Of a DNA stretch of 6,369 nt, positions 1 to 4,673 are shown piece after piece. The first letter of the stretch is position 1. Every line of letters starts with the position of its first letter. Location: contig JAFCCK010000055.1 in assembly GCA_017610245.1 (NCBI GenBank), positions 1 through 6,369 on the forward strand. The letters run 5' to 3'. The DNA comes from Candidatus Iainarchaeum sp. GTDB taxonomy: Archaea; Iainarchaeota; Iainarchaeia; Iainarchaeales; GCA-2688035. A program made the translations under genes and the position numbers. Under the pieces are notes generated by a model. The model was not told where the DNA came from. It saw nothing but the letters and a program-made list of their open reading frames with translations, and ran no database searches.

Positions 1-34
1 CAAGTTTTTTGCCTGATACTATTGGAAGTTTCAT
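1..34 (-). CDS. hicA: HicA-type toxin, N-terminal fragment (runs off the window)
   Basis: An ATG at 34-32 opens a frame reading MKLPIVSGKKL before the edge. This matches the usual HicA opening (MKLP-x-VSGKE/K). HicA toxins are small double-stranded-RNA-binding-fold proteins that cleave mRNA and are held inactive by HicB. The start lies 10 bases after the hicB stop on the same strand, which is the expected hicBA arrangement and makes co-transcription likely. There is no clear Shine-Dalgarno motif in the short gap, so translation may depend on coupling to hicB. Only 11 codons are visible: the catalytic histidine and the rest of the fold lie outside, so it cannot be said whether the toxin is intact. 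Confidence 0.72.
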   Translation of the reverse strand, partial: MKLPIVSGKKL

Positions 35-44
35 TATAATCAGT

Positions 45-266
45 TCAGGAGCCCACTGCAATAGAACAGATCTTTGCCTTTTTCACTGGCTTCTTTTTCA
101 GCATTTCCTGCACGTCTTCATCTTCCAAGTAAAGCTCAATAGCTTCTTTCAAGTTTTCCAATGCCGTACCTTCTGTTTTGCCTTGGCTCACAACACCTAG
201 TTCAGGGCACAAAGCAACAAAAGCAACATCTCCCTTGGTTACAACAGCTGAAAACTTTTTTCCCAT
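45..266 (-). CDS. hicB: HicB-family antitoxin
   Basis: A 73-residue protein of the HicB/UPF0150 family. The HicB signature is clear: a beta strand and turn reading VAFVALCPELGVVSQG, followed by a helix with ALENLKEAIELYLED. In characterised HicBA pairs this partial RNase-H-like fold binds and blocks the HicA toxin. This is the short form: after the helix there is only a lysine-rich tail ending at VGS, with no room for a separate helix-turn-helix or ribbon-helix-helix DNA-binding domain. I chose ATG 266-264 because AGGTGA sits five bases upstream. A GTG at 275-273 would add three residues (MSE) and could serve a leaderless mRNA. The hicA start follows 10 bases after the stop, supporting a toxin-antitoxin pair; the gene lies directly downstream of tRNA-Glu. 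Confidence 0.88.
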   Translation of the reverse strand: MGKKFSAVVTKGDVAFVALCPELGVVSQGKTEGTALENLKEAIELYLEDEDVQEMLKKKPVKKAKICSIAVGS

Positions 267-298
267 TTCACTCACCTACAGTAATTAATGCTTGCAGA

Positions 299-307
299 GT
301 ATAAAAA
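299..307 (-). promoter_or_regulatory. Possible TATA box of hicBA, also T-run after tRNA-Glu
   Basis: Read on the minus strand this is TTTTTATAC, 13 bases beyond the tRNA 3' end. A TATA box here would place transcription start near 277-275, at or just before the GTG/ATG starts of hicB. The five-T run could instead, or also, end tRNA transcription. Position and composition are the only evidence. Confidence 0.35.
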
Positions 308-319
308 CATATTGCTAAT

Positions 320-426
320 TGCCCCGACCGGGATTCGAACCCGGATCACAGGCTTGAAAGGCCTGGATGCTTTCGGCAGCAGCTCATTTAAAAACAAGGC
401 CGCCTTAACCGTTACACTATCGGGGC
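320..426 (-). tRNA. tRNA-Glu (anticodon UUC) interrupted in the D-loop
   Basis: On the minus strand the acceptor stem pairs GCCCCGA with TCGGGGC, and base 320 gives discriminator A. The T arm is CCGGG-TTCGAAT-CCCGG with a four-base variable loop, as usual for tRNA-Glu. The anticodon arm is CAGGC-CTTTCAA-GCCTG, so the anticodon (356-358) is UUC. No CCA is encoded. The D arm is split: GTGT and AACGGTT lie on the 5' side, then 35 extra bases, then A-GCAT-C directly before the anticodon stem. Removing the extra bases restores a D stem GTGT/GCAT (G-U, U-A, G-C, U-G pairs) with loop AACGGTTA, and gives a mature tRNA of 72 bases. The usual archaeal intron site at 37/38 is empty. Confidence 0.93.
372..406 (-). 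other. Probable 35-nt tRNA intron at a non-canonical D-loop site
   Basis: By sequence alone the intron may be 372-406 or 371-405, since both yield the same mature tRNA. In the precursor, D-loop bases CGG (409-411) can pair with CCG (374-376) near the intron's 3' end, and CGGC (399-402) can pair with GCTG (377-380). This leaves a 5' bulge TTAAGG and a 3' bulge of A residues next to the D stem. That resembles a relaxed bulge-helix-bulge site. Cutting after TT and after the second bulged A would remove exactly 372-406 and leave the expected loop AACGGTTA. The central helix is only three pairs plus an A-A mismatch and the 5' bulge is longer than the canonical three bases. A competing GGCGGC/GCTGCC stem is possible. 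Confidence 0.7.
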
Positions 427-456
427 AATGCTGTTTTACCAATAAGGGCAAAAGCA

Positions 457-466
457 GTATAAATAA
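457..466 (-). promoter_or_regulatory. TATA box of tRNA-Glu
   Basis: The minus strand reads TTATTTATAC centred about 35 bases before the tRNA 5' end, which predicts a transcription start near 436 and a short 5' leader. The complement, TATAAATAA, could also be read toward rpl40e, but it is too far (about 75 bases) to be its best box. Confidence 0.55.
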
Positions 467-482
467 CTTCACTCAACAATCA

Positions 483-493
483 TTTAAAAATTT
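483..493 (+). promoter_or_regulatory. Candidate TATA box of rpl40e
   Basis: TTTAAAAATTT lies about 50 bases before the rpl40e start. A transcription start some 25 bases downstream (near 512) would give a leader of about 25 bases that includes the GGTGG ribosome binding site at 528-532. No experimental support; based on spacing and composition. Confidence 0.45.
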
Positions 494-537
494 ATCCCAT
501 TCTCAATTAGTTATTGAGCCTTTTTTTGGTGGTTTTA

Positions 538-699
538 GTGGCAAGGTTTGAGGAAGCCGACAACAGAATTTTCAAGAATGTTTGGATTTGCATGCGCTGC
601 AATGCAAATAATAGGGGGAGCGAGGGCAGCAAGCCAAGGCGCTGCAGAAAGTGTGGGGGCAAAAAGCTCAGGCTGAAGCACAAGGTAAAGAAGAAATAA
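538..699 (+). CDS. rpl40e: 50S ribosomal protein L40e
   Basis: A 53-residue, strongly basic protein of the archaeal/eukaryotic L40e family, a small zinc-ribbon protein of the large ribosomal subunit. In eukaryotes it is made as a ubiquitin fusion; in archaea it is free-standing, as here. It opens with [11 protein letters not shown], close to the family's ARFPEA-x-x-R-x-F, and has two zinc knuckles, CMRC and CRKC, followed by a lysine tail. The start is a GTG, fixed by the conserved Ala-Arg-Phe that follows and by GGTGG five bases upstream; an upstream in-frame ATG at 514 would add eight hydrophobic residues not found in the family. Oddity: 14 residues separate the two knuckles, against about 10 in the L40e sequences I know, through a Gly/Ser-rich insert (RGSEGSKP). 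The stop abuts the thiL stop, so the two genes converge with no gap. Confidence 0.93.
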   Translation: MARFEEADNRIFKNVWICMRCNANNRGSEGSKPRRCRKCGGKKLRLKHKVKKK

Positions 700-1638
700 T
701 TAAGCGAAATGGTCATAGCCGGCCTTTTTTAGCAACCTTTTTTTCCCGTTCTTTTCAAGGAAAATCTTTTTTCCCTTAATTATCCTTCCTACTACAAACC
801 CCTTCACTTTCTTCAAGTTCCTCTTTGGAACAGTTGCAATGAGCTCAAAATCTTCTCCACCAAACAGCGCGAATTCGCGACCATCCTTTCCCAATGCTTT
901 TGCCGCCTTCACGGTTTCAGCTGAAACAGGAATTTTCTCCCATTGCAATACCGCGCCGCACTTGCTTGCATCGCAAATATTCCTTACTTCGCTCGCAAGG
1001 CCATCGCTGCAGTCCTCCATTGCATTGGAATATTTTGCAATTGCATGGGCTTTTTTCAGCTGCGCCTTTGACTCAGTATGTTTCCTCTTCACCGCAGCGA
1101 AACCTTTTTTCTTACGCAGAAACAACCGCAGCCCTGCTGTTGATGCCCCAAGCTTTCCACTTACAATAATCGCATCGCCGGGCTTTGCATTACTCCTCAA
1201 TGGAATCCTGCCTTTTGCCTCCCCAATCATTGTGGCATCAACAACAATTTGCTTTCCATGGGTTATATTTCCGCCAATTATATCAATGCCGTACTTCCCG
1301 GCAGTGAAATAAATTCCTTTATAGAGCCCATCAACAAATTTCAGTGGCGTTGCCCTGGGAAGGCAAAGCGAAACCAAAGCATACAGGGGCATGGCATTCA
1401 TCGCTGCAATATCAGAAACATTTACTTCAATTGCCTTCATTCCCACCTGCTTTGGGGAAAACCATTTAAGGGAGAAGTGGTCATCCTGCACCAATGAATC
1501 AACTGTTACAACCAACTTCTTTTTGCCAACCCTTATTACTGCTGCGTCATCTCCAATACCGACAAGCACCCCTTTACGCCAAGGTTTTCTTGCAATTCTC
1601 TTAACCAGCCCCATTTCCCCAATCTCCTTTAGTTTCAT
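700..1638 (-). CDS. thiL: Thiamine-monophosphate kinase
   Basis: ThiL phosphorylates thiamine monophosphate with ATP to give thiamine diphosphate, the active cofactor, and is the last step of the pathway. The protein has 312 residues, normal for the family. Visible motifs of the AIR-synthase/ThiL fold are GIGDDAAV (27-34), VTVDSLVQDDHF (44-55), NVSDIAAM (73-80), GGNIT (122-126), the DCSDGLASE segment (209-217) and GGEDFEL (260-266); the aspartates in these are the metal and phosphate ligands known in ThiL. I start at the ATG at 1638-1636: it overlaps the thiC stop as ATGA and has AGGTGA four bases upstream. An upstream in-frame start would add 14 residues encoded inside the end of thiC and unlike any ThiL. 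The overlap suggests translational coupling in a thiE-thiC-thiL operon. Confidence 0.96.
   Translation of the reverse strand: MKLKEIGEMGLVKRIARKPWRKGVLVGIGDDAAVIRVGKKKLVVTVDSLVQDDHFSLKWFSPKQVGMKAIEVNVSDIAAMNAMPLYALVSLCLPRATPLKFVDGLYKGIYFTAGKYGIDIIGGNITHGKQIVVDATMIGEAKGRIPLRSNAKPGDAIIVSGKLGASTAGLRLFLRKKKGFAAVKRKHTESKAQLKKAHAIAKYSNAMEDCSDGLASEVRNICDASKCGAVLQWEKIPVSAETVKAAKALGKDGREFALFGGEDFELIATVPKRNLKKVKGFVVGRIIKGKKIFLEKNGKKRLLKKAGYDHFA
725..744 (+). terminator. T-rich terminator candidate for rpl40e inside the thiL 3' end
   Basis: Two T runs (six at 725-730, seven at 738-744) lie 25-45 bases past the rpl40e stop on its coding strand. Oligo-T tracts without a strong hairpin are the usual archaeal terminator. 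They sit within the opposite-strand thiL gene, where they encode lysine codons, so the T runs may be only coding by-products. Confidence 0.4.
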
Positions 1639-2879
1639 TTCATCACCTTCAGCGCACAATACCTGCCGCACATGCTGCACGCATCAGTTTTCATCTTTGA
1701 TGATTTCCTGTACTGCGATGCCTTGCCGCAATCCAATGCTGTTTTAATCATCCCGTTCCAATCAAGCTTCTTCCTATATTTTGCCATCTTTTTGTCCCAC
1801 TCAAGCGCCTTTGGCATGCCCCTACCAACATCCGCTGCATGCGCAGCAATCCTTGCTGCAATAACGCCCTCCCTAACATCCTCAATACCCGGCAACTTCA
1901 AATGCTCTGCAGGGGTTACATAGCAGATGAAATTTATTCCGTAGTAAGCCCCTAGTGCACCTCCTATCGAGCATGTTATGTGGTCATAGCCTGGGGCAAC
2001 ATCAGTAACAACAGGCCCTAAGCAATAGAAAGGGGCATTGCTGCAATATTTCTTTTCCAGCTCTACATTCCTTTTTATTTGATTGAGTGGAATATGCCCA
2101 GGACCCTCAATCATGCACTGCACTCCCCTTTTAAATGCCCTTTTCTGCAGTTCCCCTAATGTTCTCAGCTCGCTTAGCTGCGCCCTATCAGTTGCATCAG
2201 CAATACAGCCAGGTCTCAAGCCATCTCCCAAGGAGAGAGTACAATCATACTCATGGGCCATGTCAAGAATGTAATCAAAGTTCTCATACAACGGATTTTC
2301 CCGCCCATTGTGCTCCATCCATTTTAGTAGGAAGCTCCCGCCCCTGCTGACAGCACCCATCTCCCTCTTTTTCACCAAAGGAATTGCCCTTCTCCTTACC
2401 CCTGAATGCACTGTAATAAAGTCCGCACCGTCCTTTATATGGGTTTCAATCGCCCTTAGGAAATCCCCTTCACCCAATGAAACCAAATTTTTTCCAACAA
2501 CTGCCTGGTAGATGGGCACTGTTCCAAATGGAACAGGACAGGCTTTCAGCAGCTCCCTCCTTATTTTGTTGATATTTCCGCCAATGCTTAAATCCATTAC
2601 TGTGTCTGTTCCTGCAGCGAGCGCAACCTTGAGCTTTTTCTTTTCCTTTGCCAGGCTCTTGTCATTGGGAGAGGTGCCAATATTTGCATTCACTTTGGTG
2701 CGAAGCTGCTCGCCAATCCCAATTGGTTTAAGGTTGCGGTGCTTTTCGTTTGCCGGAATTACAACAATACCTCGCTTTACAGCATTCAGCAGCTTTCTTT
2801 GGGAGATTCCTTCCTGCTTTGCAACCCTTTTCATTTCTGCTGTAAGCTTCCCCTTTCTAGCGCTCTCCAACTGCGTCAT
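1635..2879 (-). CDS. thiC: Phosphomethylpyrimidine synthase (radical SAM)
   Basis: ThiC rearranges aminoimidazole ribotide into hydroxymethylpyrimidine phosphate (HMP-P) using S-adenosylmethionine and a 4Fe-4S cluster. The protein has 414 residues, the compact archaeal/anaerobe length, without the longer N-terminal domain of enterobacterial ThiC. Landmarks: the opening MTQLESARKG; NANIGTSP (64-71); DLSIGGN (96-102); HIKDGADFITVHSG (147-160); SLGDGLRPG (216-224); EGPGHIP (258-264); LGPVVTDVAPGYDH (287-300); VTPAEHLKLP (321-330); and C-terminal cluster cysteines at 401, 404 and 408. The last three are spaced CX2CX3C, one residue tighter than the CX2CX4C of the well-studied bacterial enzymes. 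The start is set by the family-typical first residues and by GGGGAG five bases upstream, so a 23-base overlap with thiE is real. It ends in an ATGA overlap with thiL. Confidence 0.97.
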   Translation of the reverse strand: MTQLESARKGKLTAEMKRVAKQEGISQRKLLNAVKRGIVVIPANEKHRNLKPIGIGEQLRTKVNANIGTSPNDKSLAKEKKKLKVALAAGTDTVMDLSIGGNINKIRRELLKACPVPFGTVPIYQAVVGKNLVSLGEGDFLRAIETHIKDGADFITVHSGVRRRAIPLVKKREMGAVSRGGSFLLKWMEHNGRENPLYENFDYILDMAHEYDCTLSLGDGLRPGCIADATDRAQLSELRTLGELQKRAFKRGVQCMIEGPGHIPLNQIKRNVELEKKYCSNAPFYCLGPVVTDVAPGYDHITCSIGGALGAYYGINFICYVTPAEHLKLPGIEDVREGVIAARIAAHAADVGRGMPKALEWDKKMAKYRKKLDWNGMIKTALDCGKASQYRKSSKMKTDACSMCGRYCALKVMK

Positions 2880-3489
2880 CTATTCTCCCCACAATCATCT
2901 TCACGGTTTCCTCAACATTGTTGCTTGCCACAATTGCCGAAATCATTGCAACAGCATCAGCCCCTGCCTCTAACACCTGCTGCAAATTCTCTCCATTGAT
3001 TCCACCAATTGCAACAATGGGCAATTTCACTGCCTTCTTTACCTCCCTTATTAGCCCAATGCCAACAGGCTTTCCAGCATCTTTCTTTGTGTCGGTGTGA
3101 AAGATTGGCCCAATGCTAATGTAATCAACGCCAAGTTCCTCTGCTTTAATTGATTCCTCCACGCTATGGGTGCTTAAACCGATTATTTTGCCCTTTCCAA
3201 GCAATTTTCTCGCGATTGCAGCAGGCATATCCTGCCAGCCAAGGTGCACGCCATCGGCATTTACTGCCAGTGCAACATCCACGTGATTGTTCACTATAAA
3301 CAAAACATTTTTCTCCCTGCAAAGAGAAGCAATCTCAGCAGCTTCCTCAACCATTTCTCTTCTTCCCTTCTCATTTTCCCTGTACTGCACTATCCTGCAG
3401 CCAGCCTCAATTACATCCTTGACATCCTGCATTATGCCCTGTTTTGTCAGTTCGCTGTCGGTGATAAAATAAAGCCCCAATATCTTCAT
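2857..3489 (-). CDS. thiE: Thiamine-phosphate synthase
   Basis: ThiE couples HMP diphosphate to thiazole phosphate to form thiamine monophosphate. The 210-residue protein is a single TIM barrel of normal length. Motifs: LYFITDS (6-12), VQYRE (34-38), VNNHVDVALAVNADGVHLG (66-84) with D87 after it, GLSTHS (104-109), YISIGPIFHTDTKKDA (123-138), VAIGGI (159-164) and AVAMISAI (179-186). The GPIF-x-T-x-TK motif and the glycine-rich end bind the phosphates. In the QYRE motif the residue two past the arginine is Asn39 where many homologues have Lys; Lys41 is near. Many archaea instead use a ThiD-ThiN fusion for this step, so a free-standing ThiE is notable. The ATG is preceded by GAGAGGA about eight bases upstream. 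It is the first gene of the thiE-thiC-thiL operon and overlaps thiC by 23 bases. Confidence 0.95.
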   Translation of the reverse strand: MKILGLYFITDSELTKQGIMQDVKDVIEAGCRIVQYRENEKGRREMVEEAAEIASLCREKNVLFIVNNHVDVALAVNADGVHLGWQDMPAAIARKLLGKGKIIGLSTHSVEESIKAEELGVDYISIGPIFHTDTKKDAGKPVGIGLIREVKKAVKLPIVAIGGINGENLQQVLEAGADAVAMISAIVASNNVEETVKMIVGRIDDAVGER

Positions 3490-3510
3490 TTTAATTCCTC
3501 TCTCCCCTGC

Positions 3511-3540
3511 ATTTTTAAACAGCCAACCACTTAATATTCT
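3511..3540 (-). promoter_or_regulatory. Candidate promoter region of the thiE-thiC-thiL operon
   Basis: Two AT-rich boxes are possible on the minus strand. TTTAAAAAT (3519-3511) would start transcription at about the thiE ATG itself, leaving the GAGAGGA ribosome binding site untranscribed. AGAATATTAA (3540-3531) would start near 3510 and give a 20-base leader that includes that site, so I prefer it. The choice cannot be settled from sequence. Confidence 0.4.
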
Positions 3541-3606
3541 CCAAAAATCTATTTTATGTATTTCACTAAGAATTGTGAGGCAGGAAGCTTTTAATAACTT
3601 TTTAAA

Positions 3607-3662
3607 GGGCGAGCTGCTGGAGTTGCTCTACCACTCTTCATGGAGTGGGATTGGGATTGCCT
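3607..3662. other. Potential three-stem structured element between thiE and the kinase gene
   Basis: Three nested pairings can form at once: GGGC (3607-3610) with GCCT (3659-3662), closed by one G-U; GAGC (3611-3614) with GCTC (3625-3628); and CCACTC (3631-3636) with GAGTGG (3643-3648) over a six-base loop. Together they would make a small three-way junction, leaving GATTGGGATT unpaired. The third stem is the strongest. The element is more GC-rich than its surroundings, which are AT-rich on both sides. It could be a small RNA, an mRNA leader of either flanking gene, or a DNA site. It lacks the conserved TPP-riboswitch segment CUGAGA on either strand. The strand is not determined, and chance pairing is possible. 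Confidence 0.35.
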
Positions 3663-3708
3663 AAAGATTGGAAATAATTAAATAAACAAGAAACCAATTA
3701 TTCTTTAG
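3661..3708. repeat. Interrupted inverted repeat over the kinase-gene promoter
   Basis: The left arm is CTAAAG (3661-3666), six intervening bases, then AATAATT (3673-3679). The right arm is AATTATT-CTTTAG (3696-3708), the exact reverse complement of the two left pieces joined. A second overlapping pair, ATTGG (3667-3671) and CCAAT (3694-3698), is also inverted. The repeat brackets the likely TATA box and ends one base before the start codon, so it is placed where an operator or a start-region hairpin would act. AT-rich composition raises the odds of chance matches. Confidence 0.4.
3675..3685 (+). promoter_or_regulatory. TATA-like box of the kinase-like gene
   Basis: TAATTAAATAA is centred about 30 bases before the ATG at 3710, which puts the transcription start within a few bases of the start codon. 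No Shine-Dalgarno motif precedes the ATG. Together these suggest a leaderless or nearly leaderless mRNA. Confidence 0.45.
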
Positions 3709-3709
3709 C

Positions 3710-4576
3710 ATGGCTTCATTGAAGAAGAGAGGAATCAGAAAGTACAAGGGGAAGGGTTTTTCGCTTACCGTTACTCCAGAGGGAAGAAGGCGGATTGTTG
3801 AATACAGAAAGAGAAAAAAGAAATCGCTGTTAAAAGAGACTCCTGTGATGAGGAGGACTGTACTTTCAAAAGGCAGGAGTGGTATGGTTGGAGATATAAG
3901 GTTCAAGGAGGTTGCACCTGAAAGAGTAGCTGAGGAAAGAAGGGAAATGTTTGATGCCACGAGGCAAAGGAGAGTAAGTAAGGCTGTACCTATGCCATTG
4001 TTCAGGCTTGAGATTGGAAAGAGGATTATTTATGGGAAGAGGGAAAAGCCCGGAATGGTGCCGCTTAAGGAGAGACTTTCGAAGCAGGGGCGGTACTTCA
4101 GAGGCTTTCCAGAGATGAGTAAGACCCAACTTCAGCAGCTACTTAGGTTGATAAGGAGGGAAGGAATGAAGCTTGCGGAAAATGGGCTACTCCCCGGGGA
4201 TTTCTCAATAAGAAATATTCTGGTTTCAGACCCCCTAAAAAGGAAAAGGCTTGCTATTACATTTATAGATACCTCTACTGCGCTTCCTGTAAGGCTTACT
4301 GTTGCAAGGGCATTGGAAAGGGCAGGGCTAAAAACATTGGATAAATTTTTAGCTGAGGAGATGCAAAGAAGGAAGATTTCAAAGCCCGTGAATGAGCTTT
4401 CAGACAAAGAAGCCGCAAAGCTTACTGTGGCCATTTCAAAAAACCTTAACGCATATTACAGGAAACTGCCAAAGGAAGCGAGGATTAAACTACAGAAGGT
4501 AATTGTGGAGGGGGCAATAAAGGAAATAGAGGGATTTATTTACGAAGAAGAAATGATGTTTTATGAGCAACCCTAA
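3710..4576 (+). CDS. Atypical small protein-kinase-fold protein, function unknown
   Basis: I do not recognise this 288-residue protein as a named family, but the parts of a minimal RIO/Bud32/ABC1-like kinase can be read in order. Residues 1-50 are an extremely basic extension. A glycine-loop-like KGRSGMV (54-60) is followed by a possible beta-3 lysine K66 (RFKEV) and helix-C glutamate E75 or E76. A hinge-like strand pair lies near 97-121. Then comes the helix before the catalytic loop, PGDFSIRN (162-169) with Asp164 and Asn169, and FIDTS (185-189) with Asp187 in the DFG position. The rest (about 195-288) is helical. The catalytic-loop histidine (HGD or HRD) is proline, and DFG reads DTS. It could be an active atypical kinase or a nucleotide-binding pseudokinase. 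It is divergent from the thiE operon and 97 bases upstream of thi4 on the same strand; substrate and any thiamine link are unknown. Confidence 0.75.
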   Translation: MASLKKRGIRKYKGKGFSLTVTPEGRRRIVEYRKRKKKSLLKETPVMRRTVLSKGRSGMVGDIRFKEVAPERVAEERREMFDATRQRRVSKAVPMPLFRLEIGKRIIYGKREKPGMVPLKERLSKQGRYFRGFPEMSKTQLQQLLRLIRREGMKLAENGLLPGDFSIRNILVSDPLKRKRLAITFIDTSTALPVRLTVARALERAGLKTLDKFLAEEMQRRKISKPVNELSDKEAAKLTVAISKNLNAYYRKLPKEARIKLQKVIVEGAIKEIEGFIYEEEMMFYEQP

Positions 4577-4633
4577 TTCTATTCCTTGTATTCCTTAGAG
4601 CCCTTCAATACGCCAGTGCTACCAACGATTAAC

Positions 4634-4641
4634 TTTAAATA
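4634..4641 (+). promoter_or_regulatory. TATA box of thi4
   Basis: TTTAAATA is centred about 36 bases before the chosen ATG at 4674, predicting a transcription start near 4663, just at the GGGGTGGTG ribosome binding site. It implies thi4 has its own promoter rather than depending on read-through from the kinase-like gene. Confidence 0.5.
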
Positions 4642-4673
4642 GATAATACTGGTTATTTAATGGGGTGGTGCCA

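Noticed and set aside
514..537. Upstream ATG extending rpl40e by eight residues
   Set aside because: The family begins at the Ala-Arg-Phe after the GTG at 538, which has a well-spaced GGTGG; the extension is hydrophobic and unlike L40e.
839..1312. A 157-codon plus-strand open frame opposite thiL, and a 153-codon one opposite thiC (2512-2973)
   Set aside because: Both lie wholly or largely antisense to genes with clear family motifs, and their translations (rich in Ser, Phe, Pro and Leu) show no recognisable domain and no ribosome binding site.
3607..3662. A tRNA or split-tRNA half (minus strand reads GGTAGAGCA, like the 3' side of a D arm)
   Set aside because: There is no partner GCTC at the right distance for a D stem, no acceptor stem and no T-loop TTCGAAT nearby; the match is short and isolated.
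3490..3665. TPP riboswitch in front of thiE
   Set aside because: On the minus strand I found no CUGAGA core and no second conserved TPP-binding segment, so the expected element is not there in recognisable form.
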